Assembly (NCBI RefSeq): GCF_034119865.1
Contig: NZ_CP139421.1
Span: forward strand, 3,038,001-3,102,000
DNA: 64,000 bases
From: Algoriphagus sp. NG3
GTDB taxonomy: Bacteria; Bacteroidota; Bacteroidia; Cytophagales; Cyclobacteriaceae
Direction: 5' to 3'
The notes under the pieces were generated by a model. The model had not been told where the DNA came from. It searched no databases and saw only the letters and a program-made list of their open reading frames with translations. Below, one piece after another: positions 9,784 through 19,936 of the stretch. Within the stretch, counting starts at the first letter, position 1. Every line of letters begins with the position of its first letter. Both the position numbers and the translations under genes were made by a program.

Positions 9784-10793
9784 TTTCCCAAGGCTATAAC
9801 TACGATCCCGATCACCATGCAGGCAACTCCCGCATACAACAGTTTTTTAGCTTTGGGGGAAGCTGAAATCCACTCTTTGGTAATGATACCACTCACGATG
9901 GCCGTGACTACACATGCAGTATTGTAAATCGCGTAACCAACCGTATTGCCGGATTCCCCGAGTTTGAAAGCGGCAAAAGCAAACAAGGCCGATGCGGCAT
10001 AATGAAAAACCGCCATAAATAAGATCAACATGAAATTTTTGCCAAAAGCTGGAGTCTTAAATGCTGCCCAAGCTTTCTTTTTGGATAGATGATATCCAAA
10101 ATAAGCGGTCATCACTATACCTCCACTGATAAAAATCGGGAACATTACCGCCACCGCCGTAACCCAATCGGCATTTCCATGAGCTTGACTCGCCTCATGC
10201 AGGTATGGTCTTCCCACTGCATTGGCGTAGCTAAAACCTGTGGCAAGTAACCCACCTACTATGGCGATCAATATCCCGGTGGCCATAGATCCTTTCGTAC
10301 CTCCGGCAATCGGATCCTTGGCGATGGTCGCTTCATCTTTTTCACGGATTAATCCCGCTTTACCTTTTAGCACTACGCCTAGAAGTACTACCAGAATTCC
10401 AGTCAAGATGAGAATCAGCGACTCGTTGTCAGGTAAACCATCCACGGCAAAAGGCAGCAGTGAGCCGATGAAAATCACCGTTCCAATGAAGATTGAAAAG
10501 CCCAGAGACAGGCCGATATAATTGATTGCTTTGCTCCACATCATCACCCCAATACCCCACAGAAAGCTGGCAAGCCCCATTTTGATCCATAGATCCAATG
10601 GCATCTGGCTGAAAATCTCTCCAAAACCCTGAATCAGAACAATGGATGCGATGACAGGTACCACAAACATGGTTAGTAAAAAGAAAAGGCTCCAGGTGTT
10701 TTCGTATTGGAATTCTTTGGTGAATTTTTCAGGCAACGCATATACGCCCAGCATGATGCCGGCCGTGACTGCCAATAATATTCCTTCGGTCAT
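9780..10793 (-). CDS. RhaT/DMT-like sugar permease
   Basis: Inner-membrane transporter of 337 aa with about ten hydrophobic segments, in the drug/metabolite superfamily and most like the L-rhamnose-proton symporter RhaT ([21 protein letters not shown] at the N-terminus, then KFTKEF). In this operon the likely cargo is a monosaccharide freed from agar, such as L-3,6-anhydrogalactose or galactose, rather than rhamnose; this is inference from context. It is followed by the sulfatase with a 4-bp overlap and preceded by the mutarotase gene 35 bp away. Confidence 0.8.
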   Translation of the reverse strand: MTEGILLAVTAGIMLGVYALPEKFTKEFQYENTWSLFFLLTMFVVPVIASIVLIQGFGEIFSQMPLDLWIKMGLASFLWGIGVMMWSKAINYIGLSLGFSIFIGTVIFIGSLLPFAVDGLPDNESLILILTGILVVLLGVVLKGKAGLIREKDEATIAKDPIAGGTKGSMATGILIAIVGGLLATGFSYANAVGRPYLHEASQAHGNADWVTAVAVMFPIFISGGIVMTAYFGYHLSKKKAWAAFKTPAFGKNFMLILFMAVFHYAASALFAFAAFKLGESGNTVGYAIYNTACVVTAIVSGIITKEWISASPKAKKLLYAGVACMVIGIVVIALGN

Positions 10794-10828
10794 TTTGAAT
10801 TAGGTTTTGGGTGAATGTTAATGGGAAA

Positions 10829-11872
10829 CTATTTGAAAGAAAACTTGGTGTTGCTGGTAAATTTCTCTCCGGGTTTCAGGATCGTACCGGGAGTATTTGG
10901 GAGATTGGGACCATTTGGAAAACGATGCGTTTCACAGCAAAATCCTCGGAATTTGCCAAAGGCAAGACCGTTTTCACGTTTGAGGGAATCACAGGTATAT
11001 TTCCCTGTATAGAAGAGCATACCTAGTTCGTCGCTGGCTACTTCCAATCCAATCCCCGTTTCGGCACAGAAAAACTCAGCTACCTTTCCCATCTTGAACA
11101 CCGGCTTGTCGAAGACATAATAATGCTCAAAGCCATCCCCCATCGCTTGCTGCACATCACCGATGATTTTCTCCCTCATCAGATTATCTGGTTGATTTTC
11201 CAAATCGATCACACAGCCAGTCACCGCGCCGGTTTCGTCCATTACCATCCTTCTGCCCGCTGCTATCCTAGCAGTGTGTCCCAGAATGTTTGAAGTAAAC
11301 CCAGAAAGGTTGAAATACGTGTGATTGGTAATGGCGAAAGGAGTTTCTGCATCAGTCTGAGCCTGATAAATGATTAAAAGCTCATTCTTTTCATTGAGGG
11401 AAAAAGTCACTGAAACTGCAACATTCCCGGGGAATCCTTCCTCCATATCTTTGCTAAGCAACTGCATCTCTACAGCTGACACCTCGGGAAGATCAAGCAC
11501 TTTGGCATCCCAAATTCTCTTGTCAAAACCTTTTTTTCCTCCGTGCAGGTTATTATTTCCGGCGTTAGTGGCAAGTTGAAATTGCTTTCCGTTCAAAGTG
11601 AATTTTGCATTCTTGATATGCGAACAATACCGACCTACAGTACTTCCAAAGTAGGGTGCATTCGCCTGATAAGCCTCCGAGAAATACCCTTCCAAGCGAT
11701 CAAAACCGCAAGCTACTTCCAGTAACTCGCCTTGACGATCCGGCACTTGGATAGAAGTGATCGTCGCACCATAATCCATAATCTTCACTTTCATTCCGGA
11801 AGAATTACTCAGCGTAAAGAGGGAAATAGGCCTTTCCTCAATTCTTCCAAAATCACTTACACTAGGTTTCAT
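10829..11872 (-). CDS. galM: Aldose 1-epimerase (galactose mutarotase)
   Basis: Cytoplasmic mutarotase of 347 aa interconverting alpha and beta anomers of an aldose, most likely D-galactose from agar. The family motifs are visible: NNLHGG, the catalytic-His region NHTYFNLSG, and the C-terminal ETHRFPN that carries the catalytic Glu (ETQxFPD in most relatives). No signal peptide is seen. The gene is 9 bp downstream of the cycloisomerase gene and precedes the sugar permease, so it is translated as part of the operon. The His in ETHRFPN in place of the usual Gln is a small deviation. Confidence 0.88.
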   Translation of the reverse strand: MKPSVSDFGRIEERPISLFTLSNSSGMKVKIMDYGATITSIQVPDRQGELLEVACGFDRLEGYFSEAYQANAPYFGSTVGRYCSHIKNAKFTLNGKQFQLATNAGNNNLHGGKKGFDKRIWDAKVLDLPEVSAVEMQLLSKDMEEGFPGNVAVSVTFSLNEKNELLIIYQAQTDAETPFAITNHTYFNLSGFTSNILGHTARIAAGRRMVMDETGAVTGCVIDLENQPDNLMREKIIGDVQQAMGDGFEHYYVFDKPVFKMGKVAEFFCAETGIGLEVASDELGMLFYTGKYTCDSLKRENGLAFGKFRGFCCETHRFPNGPNLPNTPGTILKPGEKFTSNTKFSFK

Positions 11873-11881
11873 ACGCTTTGA

Positions 11882-12976
11882 TTAAGAAAATAGAAATGGA
11901 TTCAATTTTTTCCAGTTGAAGACAACACCTGTCCCTGGAGTATCCGGCGCAACTGCCCGGAAATTTTCGACTACCAAAGGTCTCATTGTGTACTCGTCTA
12001 TAGGGAAACTGTGCACTTCCAGCCAGCCAGCATTAGGTTGGGCAGAAACCAAGCTCACGTGCAGTTCCTGCATGCCATGTGAACATGCCGGGATGGAATA
12101 TTTGGCAGCGAGTCGAGCTGCTTTGAGCCAACCGGTGATTCCCCCACAATTGGAAGCATCGGGCTGTATAAATGAAAGTTTTGCCTGATCCATCGCATAT
12201 TCATATTCATGGATGGTATGGAGATTTTCCCCCATAGCAAGTGAAAAACCCGTCCTATCTACTATTTCGGCGTAGCCTAAATAATCATCAGGAATGATTG
12301 GCTCCTCAAACCAAGTGATGTCATAGGCCTTGAACCCCTCGATTGCTTTGATCGCTTTCTCCACATCCATGGAATAATTTGCATCTACCATGAAGGTGAT
12401 GTCCGGCCCAATGAACTCCCGAACTGCTTTGATCCTATCCAGATCTTCCTGGAGATTTGCTCTCCCGATTTTAATTTTGACTGCATTGAAACCTTTGGAA
12501 AGGTAGATTTCCATGTTTTTGAGCAGCTTGTCGATTGGGAACTGAAGATCAATTCCGCCACAGTAAGCCTTACAGGTATTGTCTACCCCACCAGCCATTT
12601 TCCATAGTGGCTGGTTTGCTTTCTTGCATTTGATGTCCCAAAGTGCAATGTCTATCGTAGAGATCGCAAAGGATGCAATCCCTCCGCGTCCCACGTAATG
12701 TATATGCCATTCCATAAAATCATAAATAGCATCGATATCACTCCCATCCATGCCGATCAGAACATGAGAAAAATCATAATCCACCATAGCCTTGATGGCA
12801 TGACCTCCTTTTCCTCCCGTGTAGGTGTAGCCGGTACCCTCGCTCCCATCTTCCAGAGTAATCGTGGTAGTCACCAATTCAAAATGCGTATGATCGCCAT
12901 GCTTGGCATCATTTAATACTTCAGGCAAAGGAACTTTAAAAAGCTTGCAGTTTACCTCCTTTATTAAATTGCTCAT
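11882..12976 (-). CDS. 3,6-anhydro-L-galactonate cycloisomerase-like enolase-superfamily enzyme
   Basis: 364 aa member of the mandelate racemase subgroup. Predicted to open 3,6-anhydro-L-galactonate to 2-keto-3-deoxy-L-galactonate in the cytoplasm. Visible catalytic residues: KIK at 167-169, metal ligands Asp198, Glu224 and Glu250 (MGEN), and the Asp273/His300 dyad ([14 protein letters not shown]). The N-terminal lid [11 protein letters not shown] and the [10 protein letters not shown] loop match my recollection of the Vibrio anhydrogalactonate cycloisomerase closely. The main alternative is a sugar-acid dehydratase of the same subgroup, but the neighbouring GH117, GH16 and aldehyde dehydrogenase genes favour the agar role. 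Its start codon overlaps the stop of the aldehyde dehydrogenase (ATGA), so successive pathway steps are translationally coupled. Confidence 0.87.
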   Translation of the reverse strand: MSNLIKEVNCKLFKVPLPEVLNDAKHGDHTHFELVTTTITLEDGSEGTGYTYTGGKGGHAIKAMVDYDFSHVLIGMDGSDIDAIYDFMEWHIHYVGRGGIASFAISTIDIALWDIKCKKANQPLWKMAGGVDNTCKAYCGGIDLQFPIDKLLKNMEIYLSKGFNAVKIKIGRANLQEDLDRIKAVREFIGPDITFMVDANYSMDVEKAIKAIEGFKAYDITWFEEPIIPDDYLGYAEIVDRTGFSLAMGENLHTIHEYEYAMDQAKLSFIQPDASNCGGITGWLKAARLAAKYSIPACSHGMQELHVSLVSAQPNAGWLEVHSFPIDEYTMRPLVVENFRAVAPDTPGTGVVFNWKKLNPFLFS

Positions 12977-14430
12977 GAGCGGTTGTATTTGACGTAAAAG
13001 GTCTTTTTCTCCAGGTATTGCTCAAAGCCATACTTCCCATCTTCTCCTCCGCTGCCGGATAGTTTATAGCCATTGTGGAAACCCTGATGTTGCTCGCCGT
13101 GCCCACGATTGACGTAGATTTCCCCGTATTCAAGTTCCTCGTTGCAGCGCATGATCAGATTCATATCGTTGGTGAAAACCATCGCTGCCAAACCATATTC
13201 ACAGTCATTGGCGTAGGTGATTGCTTCCTCAAAGGTCTTAAACTTCATCACCGGAAGTATCGGCCCAAATGACTCCTCATGCATGATGGTCATGTCTTGG
13301 GTAACATTGGTCAGTACGGTAGGTTCGAACCAAAATCCTTTGTCAAAACCAGCACCAGTAGGTCGCTTTCCACCTGTTGCAATTGTAGCTCCTTCTTCCA
13401 AACTGATCTGCACCAGTTTTTCCATGTGAGCCAATTCTGCCTGGTTTACTTTTGGCCCCATATCCATGTCATCCTGCATAGGATCACCTACTTTGATAGC
13501 GCGAGTCTTGGCGATGAACTTATCCATGAACTCCTCGTAGATGTCTTCCTGCACATACATGCGCTCATTACAAGTACATACTTGTCCACAGTTGTCAAAA
13601 CGAGAATGAAGTGCGGAATCCACCGCAGCATCTATGTCTGCATCTGCAAAGACAAGGAAGGGAGCCTTACCCCCAAGTTCCAGCTGAACATGCGTCAGAT
13701 TCTTGGCAGCGTTTCTCGCAATGTCCTGCCCCACAGGTGTAGAACCAGTCATCGTTACCATTTTGGTAATCGGGCTTTCCACCAATGCTGTTCCCATGGC
13801 TCTACCTGGTCCGGTCAGGATGTTGATAACTCCTTTCGGAATGCCTACTTTATTGGCAAGATTTCCGAGCTCCAACGTAGCCAGAGGAGTCTCTGAAGTG
13901 GGTTTGATCACAATGGTATTTCCTGTTACCAGAGCAGGCCCCAGTTTTCTACCAGCTAGTGCCAAAGGGAAATTCCATGCAGTAATAGCGACAACTACTC
14001 CACGTGGGATCTTCTGAATCCAGATTTGCTCACCTGGATTATCCGATGGCACAATATCTCCTTCGATTCTACGTGCACCTTCACAGGCATATTCTATAAA
14101 TGAAGCAGTCACAGCCACTTCTCCTTTAGCAACTTTTAGAAGTTTGCCTTGCTCTTTGACCAGTAATTCAGCTAAGTAATCCGAATTGGCTCTGATCTCA
14201 GCGGCAAGCTTGTATAGCAGTTCTGCCCGCTGTCTGGGAGGCATTTTCCCCCAGGATTTTTGTGCTGCTTCGGCAGCCTGCAAGGCTAGAATTGCTTCCT
14301 CGACTGTTCCATTTTGAACTTTGGCCACCACTTCCTCAGTAGATGGATTGATGATATCGATGGACTCTCCTGATTCGGAAGTCACCCATTCACCATTTAT
14401 AAACAATTGATACTCTTTGATTGAAGACAT
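12973..14430 (-). CDS. Aldehyde dehydrogenase, probable 3,6-anhydro-L-galactose dehydrogenase
   Basis: 485 aa NAD(P)-dependent aldehyde dehydrogenase resembling E. coli lactaldehyde dehydrogenase AldA in overall layout. The cofactor-side motif [11 protein letters not shown] is near residue 152, the general base Glu251 lies in LELGG, and the catalytic Cys285 is in NCGQVC. The C-terminal [19 protein letters not shown] stretch is typical of this branch. In characterised agar degraders the enzyme before the cycloisomerase oxidises L-3,6-anhydrogalactose to the acid, and the 4-bp overlap with that gene supports the same role here. Lactaldehyde oxidation is the main alternative. Cytoplasmic, no signal peptide. 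Confidence 0.85.
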   Translation of the reverse strand: MSSIKEYQLFINGEWVTSESGESIDIINPSTEEVVAKVQNGTVEEAILALQAAEAAQKSWGKMPPRQRAELLYKLAAEIRANSDYLAELLVKEQGKLLKVAKGEVAVTASFIEYACEGARRIEGDIVPSDNPGEQIWIQKIPRGVVVAITAWNFPLALAGRKLGPALVTGNTIVIKPTSETPLATLELGNLANKVGIPKGVINILTGPGRAMGTALVESPITKMVTMTGSTPVGQDIARNAAKNLTHVQLELGGKAPFLVFADADIDAAVDSALHSRFDNCGQVCTCNERMYVQEDIYEEFMDKFIAKTRAIKVGDPMQDDMDMGPKVNQAELAHMEKLVQISLEEGATIATGGKRPTGAGFDKGFWFEPTVLTNVTQDMTIMHEESFGPILPVMKFKTFEEAITYANDCEYGLAAMVFTNDMNLIMRCNEELEYGEIYVNRGHGEQHQGFHNGYKLSGSGGEDGKYGFEQYLEKKTFYVKYNRS

Positions 14431-14457
14431 AATTTCTATAGGTTATTTTGGGAAAAA

Positions 14458-15228
14458 CTATCTACCCATCCAGCCGCCATCGACTAGCATCGTCGTGCCA
14501 TTCATATAGGATGCAGCTTCAGAGCACAGGAAAACTGTAGGGCCTGCAAAGTCCTCAGGTTTGCCCCATCTTCCCGCCGGAATTCTGGATAGAATGGAGG
14601 CAGATCGCTCCGGATCATTTCTTAAAGCCTCGGTATTATCTGTGTTGATATAGCCTGGAGCAATCGCGTTCACGTTTACTCCTTTTCCCGCCCACTCATT
14701 TGCGAAGGCCATAGTCATCTGACCGATTGCTCCTTTGGATGCTGCATAGCCAGGAACTGTGATTCCGCCTTGAAAAGTCAATAAGGAAGCTGTGAAAACG
14801 ATCTTTCCAGATCCTCTTCCCACCATTTCTTTCCCGAATTCCCGGGTAAGTATGAACTGGGAGTTTTGGTTTACTTCTATGACTTTGTCCCACATCTCAT
14901 CAGGATGCTCTACCGCAGGAGCTCTGAGAATAGTGCCTGCATTGTTGATCAAAATATCGATGACGGGGAAATCTGTTTTCACCTTATCAATGAATTCGTA
15001 AACTGCTTTTCTGTCACTGAAGTCACAGGAATATCCTTTGAATTCCCTACCCAATGCGGTAACTGCCTTCTCCACTGTGCTCCCACTATCTTCCAATGTG
15101 GCACTCACGCCGATGATATTAGCTCCTGCCTCTGCCAAACCTATCGCCATTGCTTTCCCAATGCCACGTTTACAACCTGTGACCAAAGCGGTTTTTCCTT
15201 CTAACTTAAATGTGTCTAATACTGCCAT
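14458..15228 (-). CDS. KduD-like short-chain dehydrogenase
   Basis: 256 aa classical SDR with the cofactor motif TGCKRGIG at residues 17-24, NNAG at 95-98 and the catalytic set Ser148, Tyr161, Lys165. The C-terminus DGGWMGR and the overall length resemble KduD, the 2-dehydro-3-deoxy-D-gluconate 5-dehydrogenase. In agar catabolism a homologous enzyme oxidises 2-keto-3-deoxy-L-galactonate at C5 to a 2,5-diketo acid, and that is the most fitting role here (inference from neighbours). It lies 27 bp upstream of the aldehyde dehydrogenase and 24 bp downstream of the alcohol dehydrogenase. Confidence 0.85.
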   Translation of the reverse strand: MAVLDTFKLEGKTALVTGCKRGIGKAMAIGLAEAGANIIGVSATLEDSGSTVEKAVTALGREFKGYSCDFSDRKAVYEFIDKVKTDFPVIDILINNAGTILRAPAVEHPDEMWDKVIEVNQNSQFILTREFGKEMVGRGSGKIVFTASLLTFQGGITVPGYAASKGAIGQMTMAFANEWAGKGVNVNAIAPGYINTDNTEALRNDPERSASILSRIPAGRWGKPEDFAGPTVFLCSEAASYMNGTTMLVDGGWMGR

Positions 15229-15252
15229 TATTGTTGTTTTTTCTATTAAAAA

Positions 15253-16269
15253 TTAAAGTTGACAATCCATCAAAACCTTCAGACCGTCAGGATTCTTATC
15301 GATGTTTTCGAAGACTTGCTGAATATTGCTCAGGGGCTGCACGTCTGTGATCATTTTCTCAAAAGGAAGTTCATTAGCCGTGATCAGTTCAATGGCTTTT
15401 TCGTAATCCTCTTTTTCATAAACTCTTGCCCCTATGAGCTTGAGTTCCTTCCAGAAAAACTTGAATAGATCCACCGGCTTTTTCTGTCCATGGATTGCTA
15501 CCATGACGATCCTGCCGCGAATCCCCGCCAACTCAGTCATCACATCCAACGCTGGCTGTACGCCGGCCACTTCAAAAACCACATCTGCAAGTCTGTCTTC
15601 GGTTTGATCTCGGACAAACTCAACGATATCAATCTTGGTAGGATTGACTGCCTCAAAACCGAAGTCCTTTGCCATCTTAATCCTGGTTTCATTCACTTCG
15701 GAGATAATCACCTTCGCTCCTGCTTCCTTGGCAACCATTGCCACCAGTAAGCCTATTGGCCCTCCACCAAGAACAACGGCTGTTTCTCCAGCCACCAATC
15801 CTGACATGCCCACATCATGAACAGCTACAGAAAGTGGCTCAATCAATGCCGCCAGCTTCAGATCGGTCTCCGGACGAAGCTTATGAAGTACAAATGCCGG
15901 TACATTCCAGTACTGCTGCATCGAGCCCGGGCTATCAATTCCGATGAATTTTAGCTTTTCGCAGATATGGTTGAACCCCTTGTCGGAGGCTTTTACCAGG
16001 CGATCGTCCAGTGGTCTGACCACTACTTTTTCTCCTTCAGCAAATCCTTCTACATCTTCACCTACTGCGTCTATGACTCCGGACATTTCATGCCCAATGG
16101 TCTGCGGGATACTTACCCGCTTATCCATCATCCCATGGTAGATGTGTACATCTGTACCACAGACGCCAGAATAGGCTACTTTTATGCGGACTTCTCCAGA
16201 TTTTGGCGCGTCGATTTCCTTCTCAATCACAGTGAAGGATTGATTGCCATTGTAAACTGTTGCTTTCAA
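15253..16269 (-). CDS. Zinc-type alcohol dehydrogenase (MDR family)
   Basis: 338 aa cytoplasmic medium-chain dehydrogenase of the threonine/sorbitol dehydrogenase type. Catalytic-zinc ligands are visible as Cys37 (GVCGTD), His60-Glu61 (GHEMSG) and Glu144 (IEPLS). The nucleotide-binding motif is GGGPIG at 168-173. The four-Cys structural zinc loop of many relatives is missing: the corresponding region (residues 84-110) has only one Cys. In this operon it could be the reductase that turns the 2,5-diketo-3-deoxy acid into 2-keto-3-deoxygluconate after the KduD-like step, or oxidise a galactose derivative; the choice is inference. It is 24 bp from both neighbours. Confidence 0.82.
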   Translation of the reverse strand: MKATVYNGNQSFTVIEKEIDAPKSGEVRIKVAYSGVCGTDVHIYHGMMDKRVSIPQTIGHEMSGVIDAVGEDVEGFAEGEKVVVRPLDDRLVKASDKGFNHICEKLKFIGIDSPGSMQQYWNVPAFVLHKLRPETDLKLAALIEPLSVAVHDVGMSGLVAGETAVVLGGGPIGLLVAMVAKEAGAKVIISEVNETRIKMAKDFGFEAVNPTKIDIVEFVRDQTEDRLADVVFEVAGVQPALDVMTELAGIRGRIVMVAIHGQKKPVDLFKFFWKELKLIGARVYEKEDYEKAIELITANELPFEKMITDVQPLSNIQQVFENIDKNPDGLKVLMDCQL

Positions 16270-16293
16270 AATGTTATTGGTTTATTGGTTAGC

Positions 16294-17502
16294 TTATTCT
16301 CCTTTAGCTTTGTGTGTTGTGACTCTTCGTGAGGAAAACCTCATAATGCTCTGATAATCGTAGCTGTTGTAGATGTGGGATAGGCCCCATCTAAGAATTT
16401 CAGTAGGTTCTTTTTCTGTGTCAGCGGTTCTATTAAGTCCGATTGCGTGTGGAGCTCCTTTGATAGATGCCATGATTTCAAAGTTGACCCCGTCTGGTGA
16501 CCATTGAATGGTGTTTTTCTCCGGCCCGTCCGTTGTAATCAAGGAAGCAATACCGCCATCATAAGGCCACACACATATCTCATGTCCACTGTTGCTGATC
16601 GGATTAAATTCCGATTTGACGTAAGGCCCTTGGGGATTGTCAGCAATAGCGATTCCATGCCTGATCTGCCTCCCGCCAAAAGTGATCTCCTCCCCCATCT
16701 GCTCTCCTTTATAGTAGAGATAGAATTTCCCATTGTAGGGTACGATACATGGATCGTGAACTTTGTGGCTGTCAAAATCACCTTTCTTTTCTACTGCAAA
16801 ACGATCCTGTTCTTCACCTTTCCAGATTCCGTTGTCCGCTGGGCTCAGGATTGGTTCTGCGCTTTTGGTCCAAGGACCATCAGGAGAATCAGACCAGGCA
16901 AGCCCGATTTGATTTTTGACACGCACGGTATAAGGTGATTTGACCGTCTGATAGCTCAGGTAGTATTTCCCGTCATGTTTCATGATCTCAGTTGTGAAAA
17001 CGGAACGATCATCATAGGCTCCTGGCTCGCCTCTACCCACTGCCATTCCTTCTTCTTTCCAGGTCCATCCATCCTCTGAAGTGGCATACCAGATATCACA
17101 TCGGTCCCATGGAAAAACTTTGTCTTTTTCAATGTCTCCAGCAAATCCAGCCGTCGTCCCTACGCTTTTGCTATACCAGACATAGTATTTCCCGTTTTCA
17201 AAAATCATCGCACTGGGATCCCTGCGAACTACACCTTCTTCGTAAGCCAGGTCACCTTTTAGCGGTTGCAAATCCGAAAATTCTATAAACCATTCATTTC
17301 CGATGTTAGGCCATTTTAGTGCGCGTTTGGAAGCAGCACTTAAATGATCAGCATTGGTGATTCCAAGTTTGTCAAGTTGTTCAGGAGTGACAGTAGTTTC
17401 TAGTTCTGAAGAAATAGCTTCCTTTTCACCCTGGTTTGATGGTGAACAAGACTGCAATAATACAATCCCCATTAGGGAAGAGATACACAGATTTTTTAAC
17501 AT
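16294..17502 (-). CDS. GH117 alpha-1,3-L-neoagarobiose hydrolase, lipoprotein
   Basis: Exo-acting enzyme that removes L-3,6-anhydrogalactose from the non-reducing end of neoagarobiose and related oligosaccharides. I place the start at 17502 rather than 28 codons upstream because it gives a clean lipoprotein signal (LLQSC, Cys19) and 402 aa, the usual family length. The five-bladed propeller shows the GH117 landmarks: [15 protein letters not shown] near residue 61, RRDPSA with Asp95, [15 protein letters not shown] and the NSGHE motif. These match my memory of the Zobellia AhgA protein closely. It is the first gene of the agar operon, with 381 bp of non-coding DNA upstream shared with the divergent regulator. 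Confidence 0.92.
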   Translation of the reverse strand: MLKNLCISSLMGIVLLQSCSPSNQGEKEAISSELETTVTPEQLDKLGITNADHLSAASKRALKWPNIGNEWFIEFSDLQPLKGDLAYEEGVVRRDPSAMIFENGKYYVWYSKSVGTTAGFAGDIEKDKVFPWDRCDIWYATSEDGWTWKEEGMAVGRGEPGAYDDRSVFTTEIMKHDGKYYLSYQTVKSPYTVRVKNQIGLAWSDSPDGPWTKSAEPILSPADNGIWKGEEQDRFAVEKKGDFDSHKVHDPCIVPYNGKFYLYYKGEQMGEEITFGGRQIRHGIAIADNPQGPYVKSEFNPISNSGHEICVWPYDGGIASLITTDGPEKNTIQWSPDGVNFEIMASIKGAPHAIGLNRTADTEKEPTEILRWGLSHIYNSYDYQSIMRFSSRRVTTHKAKGE

Positions 17503-17883
17503 ATATACTTTTCGTTTTGGGTTATACTTATTAATTGACCTATATATAAGAGACAATAATCTCAGCTTAAAACAACTCAATACCATTAAGTTTTATTAGA
17601 AGAAAGTTCAAATAGGAAATCCTTGATTTTAAAATTTAAATCATTTTGCCCTTCCTACGCTCCTCATAGACAAATCAAACTTTTTTGCTTTTCGCTTTGA
17701 ACAAATATGCCATTAGAAAAGAATAATTCCCCAGAATCATCCTAGACAAAAACTGAACAACAGCATAATAAATCCGAAAAAATGAAAATTTAATCTCGAC
17801 GATCGATAAATTGTCCTAACAAAATTTACTGCCTCAAAATCTGCTCAGATAATTTTGTTAAAAATGTCATTTACACCCAAAAT
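17503..17883. promoter_or_regulatory. Divergent control region between GH117 operon and TPR regulator
   Basis: This 381-bp AT-rich gap has no supportable ORF and must hold the promoters of the agar operon (leftward) and the regulator at 17884 (rightward). A match to the Bacteroidota -7 consensus TAnnTTTG, namely TAATTTTG, is at 17850-17857, 27 bp before the regulator start. No convincing -33 element is seen with it. I found no clear -7 match for the leftward operon. Confidence 0.4.
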
Positions 17884-19572
17884 ATGCCTATTTCTGCGAA
17901 AATGAACGATTTTCATTTCGAAAATCATATGTTACACGACACACGGAGCAACAGCTATATTCATTGTTTTATGGTGGTTTTGTTCTTGATTGCTGGAATG
18001 AACATCTTGACATTCCATTCAACGCTTGCACAAGACAACTATACAAGCATAGAAAATGTCCTTCGCAAAAATGAACTGAAGTATAGCAATCCAGATAGTT
18101 CAATTTTGGTTCTCAAAACAAAAATTGAAGAATTCCGGGAAGCAAAAGATACCATCAATTTGATCAGATCACTGAATGAATTATCCAGTATTCATGCGCA
18201 CTTATTAGATTATGGAAATTCGTACGATGGATATTGGGAAGCCTTGCTTTTAGCGGATCAGATTAATAATGAAATGCTCAAGGCTAAAATTTACCAAGAA
18301 CTGGGTTGGCTCTATAGTTTTTATCATAGAGATGATGAAGCATTGAAGTACTTCAATTTGGGATTGTCTATTAATAAAGAATTATATGCTCAAAAAACTA
18401 TCGATGTATCATATATTATAAGTGATTATTTTTCCCTTATTAATTTTTATAGAATGAACGGTGATTATGAATTGGCAGCGCGCTATGTGGATAGTTGCTA
18501 CCAACTAAAAGAGAAAACCACCAACTCCCTACTCTATGTCACTGCTGAAGATGGCTATCTCGAAGGCATGAACGGCAACTTCCCCAGCGCATTAGCCAAA
18601 CTGGATGAAGCCCTCGACTATTTCCAAAAAAATGACCGATCCTACCTTATCGTAATTCATACACTCTTAGGTAAAGTCTATCTCAAAAAAGGAGATCTAA
18701 ATAAAGGCGCTGATCATTTGAATGAATCTCTTCGCCTATCCGAGGTATTCCAAAGCCACTCTAATTATAAGTTGATGTCTCATGAAGCGTTGGCCACGCT
18801 ATATTCTCAGTCCAGCAATTTCCAAAACGCTTTCCAGCACTCTAGAGAAGTAAATCGAATTAACGCGGAGATTTTTGGCCCAAACAGCAAAAACAACAAG
18901 CATTTATTTGAAATCAATGATCAGTACAGATTACAAAAGGAAAAAGAGAAAGAATTGATCAAGGAACAACACATCGCCAACTTAGAAAACGAAGAGCGAC
19001 TGAATGTTCTTAAGCTTTGGCTGCTCGGCGTAGTCTTATGCTCATTAGTAATCTATGGCTTGCTGCTGGTAAAAAATATCCGGAGAAAACACAAGCTGGA
19101 GAAAAAAGCGCTGGCAGATCGCAGAGCTTTGGAACTTCAAAAGACAAATGAGATTCTCGAGTTGAAGAACAAGGAACTTACCACTACGGCGCTACAGCTT
19201 ATTGAGAAGGATGAATTTATAGACAAGCTAAAAAACAATTTATCCGATGATAAGGGATTGGTAGATGTAAACAACCTCAAAAAAATGATCAAATCAGTTC
19301 AGGGAACTCCTGGAAGTAACTGGAAAGAATTTGAAGCCCGCTTCACCGCCATAAACCAAAGCTTCTATGAGAACCTGCAAAAGAAATTCCCTGAGCTTAC
19401 GCAGACCGATCTAAAAATATGCGCTTTGGTCAAATTAAATTTTAGCAGTAAGGAAATGGCATCACTCTTAGGAATATCTATAGAAAGTGTACATACCTCT
19501 AGATATAGGCTTAGGAAAAAATTCAGCATCGATAGAAATGAAAATCTTGGAGAGTTTATATCCAAATTCTAA
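17884..19572 (+). CDS. TPR / transmembrane / coiled-coil protein with LuxR-like HTH (paralogue of 2565)
   Basis: 562 aa putative membrane-anchored regulator with the same order as the protein at 2565: N-terminal signal/anchor, TPR-like repeats (about 60-345), membrane segment at about 376-397, coiled coil, and C-terminal HTH (LKICALVKLNFSSKEMASLL...SRYRLRKKF). Both share the unusual stretches NYAKSYDGYW / DYGNSYDGYW and RRKHKLEKK / RAKHKAEKK, so they are paralogues. The annotated start gives a long n-region; Met7 (17902) or Met16 (17929) are possible alternatives. It is divergent from the GH117 operon and precedes SusC, from which a strong terminator separates it. It probably controls one or both agar transcripts (inference). 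Confidence 0.78.
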   Translation: MPISAKMNDFHFENHMLHDTRSNSYIHCFMVVLFLIAGMNILTFHSTLAQDNYTSIENVLRKNELKYSNPDSSILVLKTKIEEFREAKDTINLIRSLNELSSIHAHLLDYGNSYDGYWEALLLADQINNEMLKAKIYQELGWLYSFYHRDDEALKYFNLGLSINKELYAQKTIDVSYIISDYFSLINFYRMNGDYELAARYVDSCYQLKEKTTNSLLYVTAEDGYLEGMNGNFPSALAKLDEALDYFQKNDRSYLIVIHTLLGKVYLKKGDLNKGADHLNESLRLSEVFQSHSNYKLMSHEALATLYSQSSNFQNAFQHSREVNRINAEIFGPNSKNNKHLFEINDQYRLQKEKEKELIKEQHIANLENEERLNVLKLWLLGVVLCSLVIYGLLLVKNIRRKHKLEKKALADRRALELQKTNEILELKNKELTTTALQLIEKDEFIDKLKNNLSDDKGLVDVNNLKKMIKSVQGTPGSNWKEFEARFTAINQSFYENLQKKFPELTQTDLKICALVKLNFSSKEMASLLGISIESVHTSRYRLRKKFSIDRNENLGEFISKF

Positions 19573-19648
19573 TTATATGTCTATTTATACTTGACCGCCA
19601 CTGGCTATTAGGCTTATCATACCATATTATCTCCACAAACTTATTCCT

Positions 19649-19681
19649 AACACTAACTCTCTCTAGTTAGTGTTTTTTTAT
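19649..19681 (+). terminator. Intrinsic terminator after regulator
   Basis: A perfect 10-bp stem AACACTAACT / AGTTAGTGTT (19649-19658 with 19665-19674) has a 6-nt loop and runs into a T-tract. It lies 77 bp after the regulator stop and separates that gene from the SusC transcript. Confidence 0.85.
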
Positions 19682-19936
19682 GAGCAAGAAAAATTCTCCT
19701 TTGCTAGCCACTTTTTAGTAGAAATAATCTGGCCGTACAGTACCGTATAGCCTTAATAGACGGCTCAATCGATATTTCTATCATTTTGTCCAGTTTTAAT
19801 CGAGTTGCAAAAATGGCTTGTAAAGTTCGGGTTCTTTACATTGACCGATGTTTTAAGATCCAAAATGTCTTTGGCGCAGGCTAATTCATCCACAGATCTT
19901 TTTACCAAAAAAATAAACCTAAACTCAAAATACCGT

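Noticed and set aside
14458..16269. L-fucose or L-rhamnose dehydrogenase pathway as main role of the SDR/ADH/ALDH/enolase set
   Set aside because: The enzyme families would allow it, but GH117 and agarase-type GH16 in the same operon and the cycloisomerase-like lid of the enolase favour anhydrogalactose.
19805..19936. Longer N-terminus for SusC starting at 19805
   Set aside because: The added 44 residues lack signal-peptide character and precede a normal signal peptide starting at 19937.
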